45,030 nt of DNA from Halobacteriales archaeon QS_3_64_16 (GCA_003021705.1 PXRJ01000064.1:1-45030), one strand, 5' to 3'. Shown: positions 1 through 8,178, counted from the first letter of the stretch. The notes: a model not told the origin generated them from the sequence alone. Translations and numbers: made by a program.

Positions 1-275
1 GAGGCGACGTCGGCAGCGCCAGCGCCGCCCAGCGCTGCCACTGACGCGGCCGCGCCGGTCGCCTGGAGGAACCCACGTCGGCTGGGCTCGGCTTCGGTTT
101 CGGGTTGTTCGGCACTGATTTCGGTTGTCTCGTCTTCGGGTGCCGGTTCGTGCTCGGTCGTTTCGTTGTCAGGTTCGGTTTCGTTCACGTATCGAGGGGT
201 CGACTCTTCTGTCGGGTTTTCGGCTATCGGTTCGTTTTCGGTCTCGGGTTCGGATTCAGTATAGTCGGGACACAT
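1..275 (-). CDS. Tat-exported protein, N-terminal part only
   Basis: Reading the minus strand from the ATG at 275 gives 91 open codons that run off the window edge, so only the N-terminus is visible. Residues 1-65 are a very acidic Glu/Thr/Pro-rich stretch. A twin-arginine signal follows: RRGFLQATG at about 66-74, then a hydrophobic Ala/Gly segment to about 88. The protein is therefore predicted to be exported folded through the Tat system. The long acidic stretch before the twin arginine is unusual. It is divergent from the Tat-exported beta-helix gene at 624, whose signal (RRGFLGALG) is very similar, so the two may be paralogues sharing the 276-623 control region. The mature domain lies outside the window and its function cannot be told. 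Confidence 0.72.
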   Translation of the reverse strand, partial: MCPDYTESEPETENEPIAENPTEESTPRYVNETEPDNETTEHEPAPEDETTEISAEQPETEAEPSRRGFLQATGAAASVAALGGAGAADVA

Positions 276-623
276 GGTGAGTTGAGGGGCGCGTGCCCTC
301 GAACGGTCGACCCGTCTTCGCCTCCGCCCTCTTCGGTTCGGCAACCGGGTCGTCACCGCTGTACTTCCTCGTAGGCGACGAAGCTGAATAGGCCCTGAGC
401 CGAACTATGTGCTACTTTATAACCTATGCCGTTATGGGGACGCTGCACCGTCAAACGAGGACTTTCGAGCTGTGGCACTGGCTGCCGATCGGTACTATAT
501 CACAGCATTTTTTGTCGTGGTTCGAACCACGAAACCAGCACTCGGGAGTTCCCGACGACGACACACTTAGTACGGCGAACTATCGACGGGCGGCCTTAGA
601 CTGCTTCGGATCGAACGTCCTCC
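276..623. other. Divergent intergenic region between two Tat-exported protein genes
   Basis: I see no convincing gene here; the short open frames lack protein-like composition. The region holds TATA-like stretches (TTTATAAC at 414-421, usable on either strand; CTATATCA at about 495-502) and an 18-bp perfect palindrome at 515-532, annotated separately. A weak box near 595-601 lies about 27 bases before the GTG at 624. The region probably carries the promoters of both divergent genes. Confidence 0.5.
515..532. promoter_or_regulatory. 18-bp perfect palindrome, candidate operator
   Basis: TCGTGGTTCGAACCACGA reads the same on both strands. It lies in the intergenic region, just downstream of the TATA-like CTATATCA and about 90 bases before the beta-helix gene, where a repressor could cover a transcription start. 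A T-arm of a tRNA was considered because of the TTCGAA core, but the stem does not pair with a 7-nt loop and no cloverleaf surrounds it. The binding protein is unknown; the HTH_10 regulator at 3719 is one candidate by position only. Confidence 0.45.
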
Positions 624-3203
624 GTGTCTATTGACGATCCTTTCGATGAGGAGGGTAAACAGAACCGAACCAGTCAGCTCGGACGACGCGGCTTTCTCGG
701 AGCGCTCGGGGCGACCGCAGCAGCGGGGTCGATCGGTGGCCTGGTGAGCGCGGCCGAACCGACCGACCCGTCGCGGACGTCCCCGGGAACGATTCGGGTG
801 CCGGCCGGCGAGCGACGACGGCTTCTCGTGAGCGACCGGAACGCCGGGGGAAGCATCGAGTACGTCGGCTCGACGCTCGAAAACACCCTGATAGACGTCA
901 CCGCGGAGGGCGCGGGCCTACGCATCGAAGGGCGAGGGAGCGACTGGGCGATCCGCAACGTCGGTATCATGGGACGGAGCGCGGGCGACTCGAAGGTACT
1001 TCGGGTCACCGCCGACGAGAACGGAACCGGCCTCGTCGAGAACGTCTACCTGGGCGATGGTAGCCCTCCAGAGGGCAACGTAGGGCTGTTCGTTCCCCTC
1101 GACCACGCCGGAAAGCTCCTGATCCGTCGTTGTAACCTCCAAAACTGGCCCAACAACGGTATCTACGCCAGTGCCCCGGGAATCGAACGCGACGGCAACA
1201 ACGGCATCGTCCGGATCGAGAACTGCTATGCGAAGAACAACAACATCGCGAGCTACCGTATTGGAACCGATGGCTCCTACGTGTATGATTCGGTCGTTCA
1301 CGTCGATGGCGAGGTACCGAGTCACTTCGGCGGGATGCGAAACGCCCGCGGCATATGGGTGCGTGACGGCGGGAGCGCTAGTATCTATAACTGTGACGTC
1401 CTCCTCGAACACCCCAACGCCGCCCACGGCGTGAGCGTTCCCCGGGATAGTGGTCCCGCACGCGTGTACGACTCGGCGGTCGTTGCCCGCGACGGCGCGG
1501 CCGGTCGCGTCGTCGGCCCGGCCCGCACAGGTGATATCGGCACCGTCCCGGACGTGAGTCTCCCACCCGAGGTGCCGGCAACGGCACTCGACGCTGCGGA
1601 AGGCAGTCTCCCCAACCAGATCGCCTTCGAGAACCCCGACGCCGAGAGCACTTTACGGTATATGACTCTCGTGACGGGCGCTATTCAGTCGGCTACTCTC
1701 GGGTCGACCGGGTCCGAGGAACCGGAATCAGGGTCCGCGACCGACGCCTCGCCGCCCCGAACGACCTCGGCGGTCAGCGCCATCACGTCGGGCGCACCGA
1801 CAATCGACCTCGCCTCGGCGAACGCTTCGACCGCGAGTACCCTGGTGAACGCACTCCGGACGAGCGGCGTCTCCTCGGAGCTACTCGACGTTCACCGGGC
1901 CCTGGCGGATCGCTCGACCGAGGAAGGGACTGTATTCAATATACCGGTCGGCGACTTGGGTCCGATCGAAGTACCGGTGACGGTTTCGGTCGATCTGCTT
2001 GACGCTGCGACCGGAGTCGTCGGCGGCGTTTCGGCGGATCGATCGCGGGGGACTGAGGACCGCTCGGTCGGCGATCGAAGCGAGACGGAGTACTGGCCCG
2101 AACCGGCCGGACGACCCACGGAGAACGCTTCCGTCAGGCCGAACGGCTCCCGGTCGAGTAACTCCTCGGCGTCGGGGACGTCCCCGCGTTCGCCGGACTC
2201 GTCGAGTTCGTTCGAAGGGGCCGACCCGGCCGATACGAGCCGGCCGCTCACGACGGTCGGCCCGTCTGCCGACGCCTACCGGTTCGCCGGCGACCTACAG
2301 CGACTGATCCTCTCTCTCGGCGACGAGGAGAGCACCGCGGTCGCGATCGATGTCGATCGATCTTCCGGGATCATCTCCGTCCGTGGTGGATCGTCCCTCG
2401 GCTACGAACTCTCGGCGACCGGGACGATCGAAGCTATCGAGCGCCCCGAACCTACCTCGCCCGACCAGGGCGGATCGAGCGAGAGCGATACGAGCACTTC
2501 CGGGGAGAACGACGCGCCGACCGAAGTGGCCGACGACGTCGATCGCTTCGCTTACACCGGCGAGTTCGAGTCGATCACCTTCGAGAACGGCGCCCGGGTG
2601 ACCGTAGAGCGCTCACACACGCTCTCGATCCGCACCGACGCCGAGGCGGCAGTCGACTACCAGTTCTCGGCGAGCGGTGCGGTGCGAGCGCTCGGCGACC
2701 GAACCGATCCGAGTTCGGAGGCCGGTGCCGCGGGGCGAAGCGCTCGCGGAACGGTACGCGATGGCATCGATCGCTACGAGTACGTCGGTACGCTGACCGA
2801 GTTCGGTGCGGAGGGCGATCCAGCCGTCTCGATCGATGGCCGAGCGGTCCTCCCCCAGTCACTCGGTCGGGATACCCTCACGATCGACGGCACCGGCGTC
2901 GAAACCGAGTACACGTTCCGAGCCCTTGGCGGGCTCGGAACCCCTTCCGAGCAAGCCGGTGCCGGGAGCACGACCGAGGCGCCGCCAAAACTAGAACGAA
3001 CGGACTCCGAGCGACCGGCCGACTCGAGACCCTCCTCACCCGACACCGATTCGACTATCCAGACGGAGGGGATCGCCGGCCGAACCGCGACCGGATACGT
3101 CGACGACGAGAGAGACCGCTTCAGCTACGCCGATGCGATCCTCATCGAAGGGTTCGACGTCGGCGACGCAACGGCGATGCTCACCGGCAACTCCGAGGAG
3201 TAG
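624..3203 (+). CDS. Tat-exported right-handed beta-helix protein with four C-terminal repeat modules
   Basis: The 859-residue protein starts with GTG. A Tat signal is present: twin Arg at 21-22 within RRGFLGALG, hydrophobic to about 43. Residues ~55-300 have the short G/N/D-rich strand-turn periodicity of parallel beta-helix (pectate-lyase-like) proteins, with phrases such as GLRIEGRGSDWAIRNV and GIVRIENCYAKNNN. A Ser/Thr/Asp-rich middle (~360-545) follows, then related modules at ~549-605, ~637-690, ~713-772 and a shortened one at ~825-859, each opening with a [DR][RA][YF]x[YF] type motif and joined by S/T/P/D-rich linkers. The protein is predicted to act outside the cell, perhaps binding or processing polysaccharide. 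No catalytic residues can be assigned, so this role is inference. The last module stops about half way through the repeat, which may be natural or a late truncation. Confidence 0.8.
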   Translation: MSIDDPFDEEGKQNRTSQLGRRGFLGALGATAAAGSIGGLVSAAEPTDPSRTSPGTIRVPAGERRRLLVSDRNAGGSIEYVGSTLENTLIDVTAEGAGLRIEGRGSDWAIRNVGIMGRSAGDSKVLRVTADENGTGLVENVYLGDGSPPEGNVGLFVPLDHAGKLLIRRCNLQNWPNNGIYASAPGIERDGNNGIVRIENCYAKNNNIASYRIGTDGSYVYDSVVHVDGEVPSHFGGMRNARGIWVRDGGSASIYNCDVLLEHPNAAHGVSVPRDSGPARVYDSAVVARDGAAGRVVGPARTGDIGTVPDVSLPPEVPATALDAAEGSLPNQIAFENPDAESTLRYMTLVTGAIQSATLGSTGSEEPESGSATDASPPRTTSAVSAITSGAPTIDLASANASTASTLVNALRTSGVSSELLDVHRALADRSTEEGTVFNIPVGDLGPIEVPVTVSVDLLDAATGVVGGVSADRSRGTEDRSVGDRSETEYWPEPAGRPTENASVRPNGSRSSNSSASGTSPRSPDSSSSFEGADPADTSRPLTTVGPSADAYRFAGDLQRLILSLGDEESTAVAIDVDRSSGIISVRGGSSLGYELSATGTIEAIERPEPTSPDQGGSSESDTSTSGENDAPTEVADDVDRFAYTGEFESITFENGARVTVERSHTLSIRTDAEAAVDYQFSASGAVRALGDRTDPSSEAGAAGRSARGTVRDGIDRYEYVGTLTEFGAEGDPAVSIDGRAVLPQSLGRDTLTIDGTGVETEYTFRALGGLGTPSEQAGAGSTTEAPPKLERTDSERPADSRPSSPDTDSTIQTEGIAGRTATGYVDDERDRFSYADAILIEGFDVGDATAMLTGNSEE
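2268..3200 (+). repeat. Four related modules encoded in the 3' part of the beta-helix gene
   Basis: Modules lie at about 2268-2438, 2532-2693, 2760-2939 and 3096-3200. The first three share the pattern: aromatic start (YRFAGDL, DRFAYTGEF, DRYEYVGTL), a middle with acidic turns, then a Y-x-[LF]-x-A-[ST]/L-G ending (GYELSATG, DYQFSASG, EYTFRALG). The fourth has only the opening half (DRFSYADAIL). DNA identity between copies is low, so this is an old protein-level duplication rather than a fresh tandem repeat. Confidence 0.7.
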
Positions 3204-3718
3204 ACCACAGCTCGCAGCGAAACGACAACGACGCGCTTGCTCGCTTCCGTCCCTTCGACGCTCTCGACGCTTCAGATCACCTTTTCGCTCGATCGTTCGA
3301 TAGAACCACCGTCCGGCTTCAACGACTCCCGTCACGATTCCCGTTCTCCGTTCGCGGGAGCCGCCCACGGACCGCCTTTCGACCCGGTTCATCGGTTCGG
3401 GCTATCTACCGTCCGTCGATGACACGTCACGAGGGACCTTTGATCGTCGCGGAGCCGGTAATTACCGGCCCAGGTAAACCGTTGTTGCTGGCACGCTCAA
3501 GCGACTGTTTCAACTGTTTCCGATCGTTTCTATCTGCAGTTGCTTGTTGAGCCGTAACCACTCTCCAACCATCCGAACTAAAACGGATGATTACGGTAAC
3601 AGAGACGGAAGAGACAACTATACAGTGTTGGCGCTTGAACACTAAGCAGTTCCTGATGATTGTCGTACGATTTCGCTCCGTTCGCACGAACATACGTAGC
3701 CACCGATCAGCATAGCGG
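3204..3718. other. Long intergenic region with a 16-bp palindrome
   Basis: No supported gene is present in these 515 bases; the open frames on both strands look non-coding. Composition changes from G+C-rich to clearly A+T-richer after about 3470. A perfect 16-bp palindrome GCCGGTAATTACCGGC lies at 3454-3469, and a shorter TTACGGTAA lies near 3591-3599. A weak TATA-like CATACGTA near 3690 is about 28 bases before the ATG of the HTH_10 gene. Confidence 0.5.
3454..3469. promoter_or_regulatory. 16-bp perfect palindrome
   Basis: GCCGGTAATTACCGGC is a perfect inverted repeat without spacer. It is about 250 bases after the beta-helix gene and 250 before the HTH_10 gene, so it could be an operator or part of a terminator-like hairpin. 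There is no poly-T run beside it, which favours a protein-binding site, but there is no further evidence. Confidence 0.35.
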
Positions 3719-4426
3719 ATGTCTGATACGGGGATCTATGGCCGCATCGCCGTTCGCCCTCACGCGGACTGCCCTATTCGACGGCTCTCCGAGCAGGTCC
3801 TTCTCAGGGAGTTCGTCCCCGGACGATTCGGGGTCCACCCTCCACAGATCGCCATCGAGGCCGACGACCTCGCAGTGATCGACTACGAGTTCCCGCTCAC
3901 GGAGGTGGTAGAAGTCGGCGATAGCGTCGTCTGTCGCCTCCCCGATGTCGGGCCGGTGTCGATCGACGATCCTTCCCTCGCCGCCGAGCGAGCGGATATC
4001 GACTCACAGCCGCCGCGCTGTGAGGAGTACGGTGGCGAGCGGTGTCTGGCGTTCGGCTTCTCGTTCTTACCCATCGAGCCGTATGCCCTCCGCTGGGAAG
4101 GGGGCTGGCTACACCTCTCGATCGCCGCGCGATCTTACGACGAGATTCAGCATGCCATCGAGAAACTCAACGAGTGGCGCTTCGACGTCGATCTCAAACA
4201 GATCGTCCGCAGCGGGACGGCCGAGACCTCGACTAGCGCCGTCGTGACGCTCGACTCGCTGACCGACCGTCAACGCCAGGTCGCTCGTCTCGCCGTCCGA
4301 ATGGGGTATTTCGACAGCGGTGGTGCAAGCGCCGAGGCGGTCGCTACCGAACTCGGCATCTCGAAATCCACCGTCTCGAAACACCTCCGAGCCGTCGTCG
4401 AAAAGCTCCTCTCACAAATATTTTGA
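3719..4426 (+). CDS. HTH_10 (Bat-like) DNA-binding regulator
   Basis: The 235-residue protein has the two-part layout of haloarchaeal HTH_10 regulators. An N-terminal alpha/beta domain (~1-170, with conserved-looking stretches such as YALRWEGGWLHLSIAA) is followed by a C-terminal helix-turn-helix at ~180-235 (LTDRQRQVARLAVRMGYFDS ... ELGISKSTVSKHLRAV). This family, named after the bacterio-opsin activator Bat, controls transcription in the cytoplasm; the signal sensed here is unknown. There is no PAS or GAF domain. It stands between two surface-protein genes on the same strand, so it may control them, but this is inferred from position only. The A+T-rich upstream region has a weak TATA-like element about 28 bases before the ATG. 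Confidence 0.85.
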   Translation: MSDTGIYGRIAVRPHADCPIRRLSEQVLLREFVPGRFGVHPPQIAIEADDLAVIDYEFPLTEVVEVGDSVVCRLPDVGPVSIDDPSLAAERADIDSQPPRCEEYGGERCLAFGFSFLPIEPYALRWEGGWLHLSIAARSYDEIQHAIEKLNEWRFDVDLKQIVRSGTAETSTSAVVTLDSLTDRQRQVARLAVRMGYFDSGGASAEAVATELGISKSTVSKHLRAVVEKLLSQIF

Positions 4427-4525
4427 GCAGCGGTTCCGGCCGTGCTTGACCGAAAGAGCCGTGACTAATAAAGACGCCAATAGTTCGCCACCTATTTGAT
4501 GTCCTCGTGTGAGGGACAAGTAGTA

Positions 4526-6082
4526 ATGAGTGTCTCTCTGAGAGAGAATTGTGGGCCGCTGATGGTCGCGATTGCCATCGTGGCTTCACTGCTTACTGTC
4601 GGTGCGGTGAGTGGCGTAGGGGCGATCGGTGATACGCTAACGGGAGCCGGGGCGACGGACCAGCAACCGGCAGTCGAGGGAACGGAGAGTGCCGTGAGCC
4701 AGGACGGTGCGGAGGGACAGGCCGCCGTCTCGGAACCGGCGAGTGAGTCCGCAAGCGGTGTCCAGGAGGGTGCCAGTGGGGCCGAAGCGGCCGGCGCGGC
4801 GACGAACGGGAGTAATGCGTCCACCAGGGCTGTACAGGACAACGACATCGTCGATATCGACGGCGAGAACAACGACGTCGACGTCTCCGTTGGCAACATC
4901 AATGCAGCCGTCGGCCCGAACGGTAGTGCCGGCGATAACGACGTCGCGGACGTCGATGGCGAGAACAACGACGTCAACGTCTCCGTCGGCGATGTGAACG
5001 TCGGTAGTGAGGCCGGTCAAGACGACGGGACGACCTCCGATGTGGCGAGCGCGACCGGCGACGAGTCCGTGGTCGTGACCCCCGATCAGTCCTCCTCACA
5101 GTCGACGTCGACACCCGCGACGAGCACGCCGGCAAGCACTGTTACCGACTTCCCGGCGAGCACGCCGACCACGACGTCCGCCCCGGCGAACACACCGACC
5201 GACTTCCCGACCGGCACGCCCGCCGCGACGTCCACGCCGACGAACACCGCCGACTCGGTCGGGACCCGATGTACGACCGGAACCCCATCGACGGACGCGG
5301 CCGTGACGGTCGCGAACGAGAGCACGACTGAGACCACGACGACTCCTCCGGGAGCGACCCCGAACGCTACTGTCGTGACGTCGGCCCCGACCGTGAACGC
5401 TACGAACGACACGAGCGGCACCGCGAGCACCACACCTTCGGCTACCGAGGAGTGTGAGACGTCCTCAGTGTCGTCCGGTTCGACGACCACCGCCGCTTCG
5501 GAGTTCGCAACCGCCACACCGACCGCTACCGATGTGACAACGACGACTACGACGACCCCATCCAGTGTCACCTCGACGCCGACGAGTACGCCCACCGAGG
5601 AGGATTCTGACTTCTCGACGGCCACTGCAACGGCCACGGCGACGAGCACACAAAGCCCCACTGAGACGCCGACCGCGACACCCGAACCCAGCGGCGACGC
5701 ATCGACCACTGACGAGGAGGACGACTCGAGTTCCGCACAGAAGAGCAAAAGCAAAGCCGACGAGGACGACGGCAGTTCCGCCGCGAACGACGGAAATACC
5801 GGTTCCGGAGCGAGCGAGGCCGACGAGGCGACCTCGGCGAGCGCCGAGGACACCATCGTGATCTCCGGTGGCGAGGTCGTGGTCGAGGACGTACGGATCG
5901 AGGGCGGGCAGTTCCCGGACCTCTCGATCGACGAACGAACGATCGGCATCGAATCACGGACTGTCGAGATCGATGGCCTGTCGCTTACGATAGCCGACCG
6001 AACGATCGAAACCAGCGATCTCCGAGTCGAGATCGAGGATCTCACTGTGACGCTTCGAAACATTACGATCGTCAACGACTGA
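4526..6082 (+). CDS. Secreted Thr/Ser-rich mucin-like protein with a beta-repeat C-terminus
   Basis: ATG 4526 (518 residues) is preferred over ATG 4499 because GAGGGA lies about 12 bases upstream and because it puts the hydrophobic signal/anchor at residues ~11-33. The mature part has four zones. The first is acidic and Ala-rich. The second is two 32-residue repeats (DNDIVDIDGENNDVDVSVG and DNDVADVDGENNDVNVSVG). The third is a long Thr/Ser/Pro tract with TSTP and TDFP motifs, likely heavily O-glycosylated. The fourth, after a charged Asp/Glu/Lys/Ser linker, is a C-terminal ~75 residues of alternating strands with a seven-residue period (RTIGIES, RTVEIDG, LSLTIAD, RTIETSD, LRVEIED). It is a likely cell-surface or matrix protein. 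No family is recognised and no C-terminal PGF-type sorting signal is visible. Some N-glycosylation sequons (NGS, NES, NAT, NDT) occur. Confidence 0.78.
   Translation: MSVSLRENCGPLMVAIAIVASLLTVGAVSGVGAIGDTLTGAGATDQQPAVEGTESAVSQDGAEGQAAVSEPASESASGVQEGASGAEAAGAATNGSNASTRAVQDNDIVDIDGENNDVDVSVGNINAAVGPNGSAGDNDVADVDGENNDVNVSVGDVNVGSEAGQDDGTTSDVASATGDESVVVTPDQSSSQSTSTPATSTPASTVTDFPASTPTTTSAPANTPTDFPTGTPAATSTPTNTADSVGTRCTTGTPSTDAAVTVANESTTETTTTPPGATPNATVVTSAPTVNATNDTSGTASTTPSATEECETSSVSSGSTTTAASEFATATPTATDVTTTTTTTPSSVTSTPTSTPTEEDSDFSTATATATATSTQSPTETPTATPEPSGDASTTDEEDDSSSAQKSKSKADEDDGSSAANDGNTGSGASEADEATSASAEDTIVISGGEVVVEDVRIEGGQFPDLSIDERTIGIESRTVEIDGLSLTIADRTIETSDLRVEIEDLTVTLRNITIVND
4838..5008 (+). 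repeat. Tandem 96-bp (32-codon) repeat inside the mucin-like gene
   Basis: Two copies start at 4838 and 4934. Both encode D-N-D-[IV]-x-D-[IV]-DGENNDV-[DN]-VSVG-[ND]-[IV]-N followed by an Ala/Gly/Ser-rich spacer. The DNA is also similar, for example GGCGAGAACAACGACGTC in both, so the duplication is fairly recent. Asp and Asn at regular spacing suggest a beta-solenoid or cation-binding strand-turn unit. Confidence 0.7.
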
Positions 6083-6331
6083 AACGGCCGGCGTGTGACC
6101 GTCCCGATCGCACCTATTGCCTGTTTTCCGAGCGATCGAAAACGAACTCCCAACGGTTGCCGAACACGTCGAAACCGAGACAACCGCCGATCCCGGTTGC
6201 TCTCTGTCCCCGTTCGGCGCTCCCAAAAGGACGATCTTCATCGGGGCTAAAACTACGATCGAAGTTATCGGAGGCCAACCGAGAATCGAGGTCCGTTGTC
6301 CGTCCGCACCCGCGGAGAACTCCGTGGACGA

Positions 6332-6880
6332 CTACTCCTCTTCGGCGGCGATATCGGGAAAGAACTTCTCGTGTTCCTCGTGTTCGAACGAGCCCAGAAC
6401 CGTCTCGTCGTGTTTCTGGTAGTACGTGTAGGTCGAACCCGCGTTCTTCGAGGCGTTGATCAGTGGTTCCGCACCCGCGTGTTCGTAGGACCCAGCGGTG
6501 AGGAGCGCTTCCTGGGCGTCGTGATCGAGGAGTTCGATCACGAGGTACACGTACCCGTTTTCCACCGCACGAAAGACGTTGTACTGGCTGAACGTCCCCG
6601 TGTCGAGTGCCTCGGAAACGTCTTCGGCGAGGTTATCGGGAACGACGTGGATCAGTCCGAACCGATCGGCCGGCCCGTCGTTGAGCCCCTCGGTTATGGT
6701 GTGGTCTGCGGGAACGGAGACGGCTTTCCACTCGCGCTTCTCGTGAGCGGTGGCTTGGGCCTCCATATCCCCAACGGTTCGGTCCCAAGCTTCCTTCATC
6801 TCCTCTATTTTCTCCTCGTCTACCTCCTCGCCATCAGTAATGGCGCTATCGGTGACGTCACTGTCGGTGCTGTCGCTCAT
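6332..6880 (-). CDS. Conserved acidic haloarchaeal protein, function unknown
   Basis: The 182-residue protein has no signal or membrane segment. An acidic N-terminus (~1-30, SDSTDSDVTDS...) precedes a predicted helix (EEKIEEMKEAWDRTVGDMEAQA) and a compact alpha/beta region: VPADHTITEG, FGLIHVVPDN, YNVFRAVENG and VYLVIELLDH. It ends with EHEKFFPDIAAEEE. I recognise it only as a haloarchaeal conserved-hypothetical type and do not assign a function. It is convergent with the mucin-like gene and divergent from the lipoprotein at 7075. The divergent region contains AAATAAAA and TTATAAAC (minus-strand reading, around 6919-6941), which are suitable TATA elements. Confidence 0.75.
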   Translation of the reverse strand: MSDSTDSDVTDSAITDGEEVDEEKIEEMKEAWDRTVGDMEAQATAHEKREWKAVSVPADHTITEGLNDGPADRFGLIHVVPDNLAEDVSEALDTGTFSQYNVFRAVENGYVYLVIELLDHDAQEALLTAGSYEHAGAEPLINASKNAGSTYTYYQKHDETVLGSFEHEEHEKFFPDIAAEEE

Positions 6881-7040
6881 CGCCCCTAATACGCTCCGAG
6901 CGCACCTGGGTGTTCCGTCGTTTTATTTCGGGGTTTATAAGCTCACCCGCGACACCACGTGGCCGCTCTCCGGGGCTTCCTCACGGCGTGGCTAACCCCA
7001 GTGCTTCGAGGGTATCAAACACGAAACTATTGAACAGCGC

Positions 7041-7050
7041 TTTATTATTA
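7041..7050 (+). promoter_or_regulatory. TATA box of a leaderless lipoprotein gene
   Basis: TTTATTATTA is centred about 30 bases before the ATG at 7075. This is the usual haloarchaeal geometry for a transcript that starts at or just before the start codon. It also supports choosing 7075 over any in-frame upstream start. Confidence 0.6.
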
Positions 7051-7074
7051 TCCTGCTGTGAATCGCTCGCTGTA

Positions 7075-8178
7075 ATGCACAGACGACGGTTCTTGGCGGC
7101 TGGTGTGGCGAGTACGGCACTGCTGGGTGGCTGTCTCGAACAGGCCCAGGAAGCACAGCGTGTCATCGAGAACGATGACGGCGAGGACAGCAACGAGGAG
7201 ACCAGCGGGGACAGCGGAGGCGACGATGGCGAGGAGGGGGGCCTCCGTACGGTCGTCGACTTCGAGCCGGCGAGCCTGCCGGAGAACCTCGCGGTCAACG
7301 AGGACGGTGACGTCTACCTCGGTTTCCGACAGGTCGCCGGGGACGCCGTTGCCAGCGTACGAGTCCTTCCCGCCGAAAGAACCGACGAGACCGATCTCAC
7401 GATCGAGGCGACCGAGGAGGTCGCGGAACTCCCCGCCGGTGGCGGCGGCGTCACGTTCGCACCCGATGGCGAGGCCCTCTATGCTGTCGCTAACGGCGAG
7501 GACACGAACGCCGTCTACCGGATTCCGGCCGAGGGCGGGGATCCGACGGTCGTTGCCTCGCGGGAGGAATTCACCGACTTCGACGCGTTCCCCGACGGAA
7601 GCGCGTTCCTCACCGATGTCTTCGTCGAGGAGGATCGGCTCTTAGTCAACGAGACCTTCGGCGGGACGATCTTCGAGGTCGATCTCGACGACGACGGTGA
7701 AAAGGACAAAGGAGCCGGCGGCGAGGACGGCGAGGAGGGTAGCGGGGTATCGGTCTGGTCGAACGATCCGCTGTTCGACGCCGAGGGTGATTCCTTTGCT
7801 GCGAACGGCGTCGCGGAACTCGACGGCGATCTACTGGTCGCGAACTCGACGAAGGGACTCGTCGCTCGCGTCCCGGTCGAAGACGACGGCGAGGCTGGTT
7901 CGCCCGAGATCTACGTCGAGGACGAGGCACTCGGCGGTGCGGACGGCATCACAGTCCGGGACGAACAGTTGTACGTCGCGGTCAACGGCCAGAACACCAT
8001 CCGACGCGTCTCGCCCTCGAAGGAGATCACCACGATCGCCGAGGGCGGCGTACTCGATTTCCCCTCGGACGTGATCTTCGGGAGCGACGCCACCGAAGAG
8101 GACCTGTTCGTCGCGAACTTCGCCGTCTCCTCGCCCGAGGACGGTGGTGGCCCGCGTCTCCTACGAACCTCGGTGTAA
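7075..8178 (+). CDS. Tat-dependent lipoprotein with probable beta-propeller (SMP-30/NHL-like)
   Basis: The ATG at 7075 gives 367 residues opening with MHRRRFLAAG, a Tat-type signal, and the lipobox LGGC with the lipidated Cys at 20. An in-frame extension upstream exists, but the TATA box at 7041 and the signal argue for this start. An acidic linker (~25-57) is followed by repeated four-strand blades: PENLAVNEDGDVYLGF, GGGVTFAPDGEALYAVANG, VYRIPAEGGDPTVVA, VAELDGDLLVANSTKGLVARV, and DGITVRDEQLYVAVNGQNTIRRV. This pattern fits SMP-30/gluconolactonase or NHL-type propellers. It probably sits on the outer face of the membrane and binds or hydrolyses a sugar-like ligand, but metal ligands cannot be assigned. 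An internal acidic Gly-rich loop near residues ~200-220 is a haloadaptive insert. Confidence 0.82.
   Translation: MHRRRFLAAGVASTALLGGCLEQAQEAQRVIENDDGEDSNEETSGDSGGDDGEEGGLRTVVDFEPASLPENLAVNEDGDVYLGFRQVAGDAVASVRVLPAERTDETDLTIEATEEVAELPAGGGGVTFAPDGEALYAVANGEDTNAVYRIPAEGGDPTVVASREEFTDFDAFPDGSAFLTDVFVEEDRLLVNETFGGTIFEVDLDDDGEKDKGAGGEDGEEGSGVSVWSNDPLFDAEGDSFAANGVAELDGDLLVANSTKGLVARVPVEDDGEAGSPEIYVEDEALGGADGITVRDEQLYVAVNGQNTIRRVSPSKEITTIAEGGVLDFPSDVIFGSDATEEDLFVANFAVSSPEDGGGPRLLRTSV

Noticed and set aside
515..540. TTCGAA core resembling a tRNA T-arm
   Set aside because: The stem does not fit a 7-nt loop and there is no D-arm, anticodon arm or acceptor pairing around it.
3427..3693. Minus-strand open frame of 88 codons in the long intergenic gap
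   Set aside because: Composition is not acidic and has no protein-like pattern; it overlaps a palindrome and A+T-rich DNA that look regulatory.
5086..6183. Long open frame opposite the mucin-like gene
   Set aside because: It is the antisense of Thr/Ser/Asp codon repeats, giving Val/Ser-rich nonsense; long shadow frames are expected in G+C-rich repeats.
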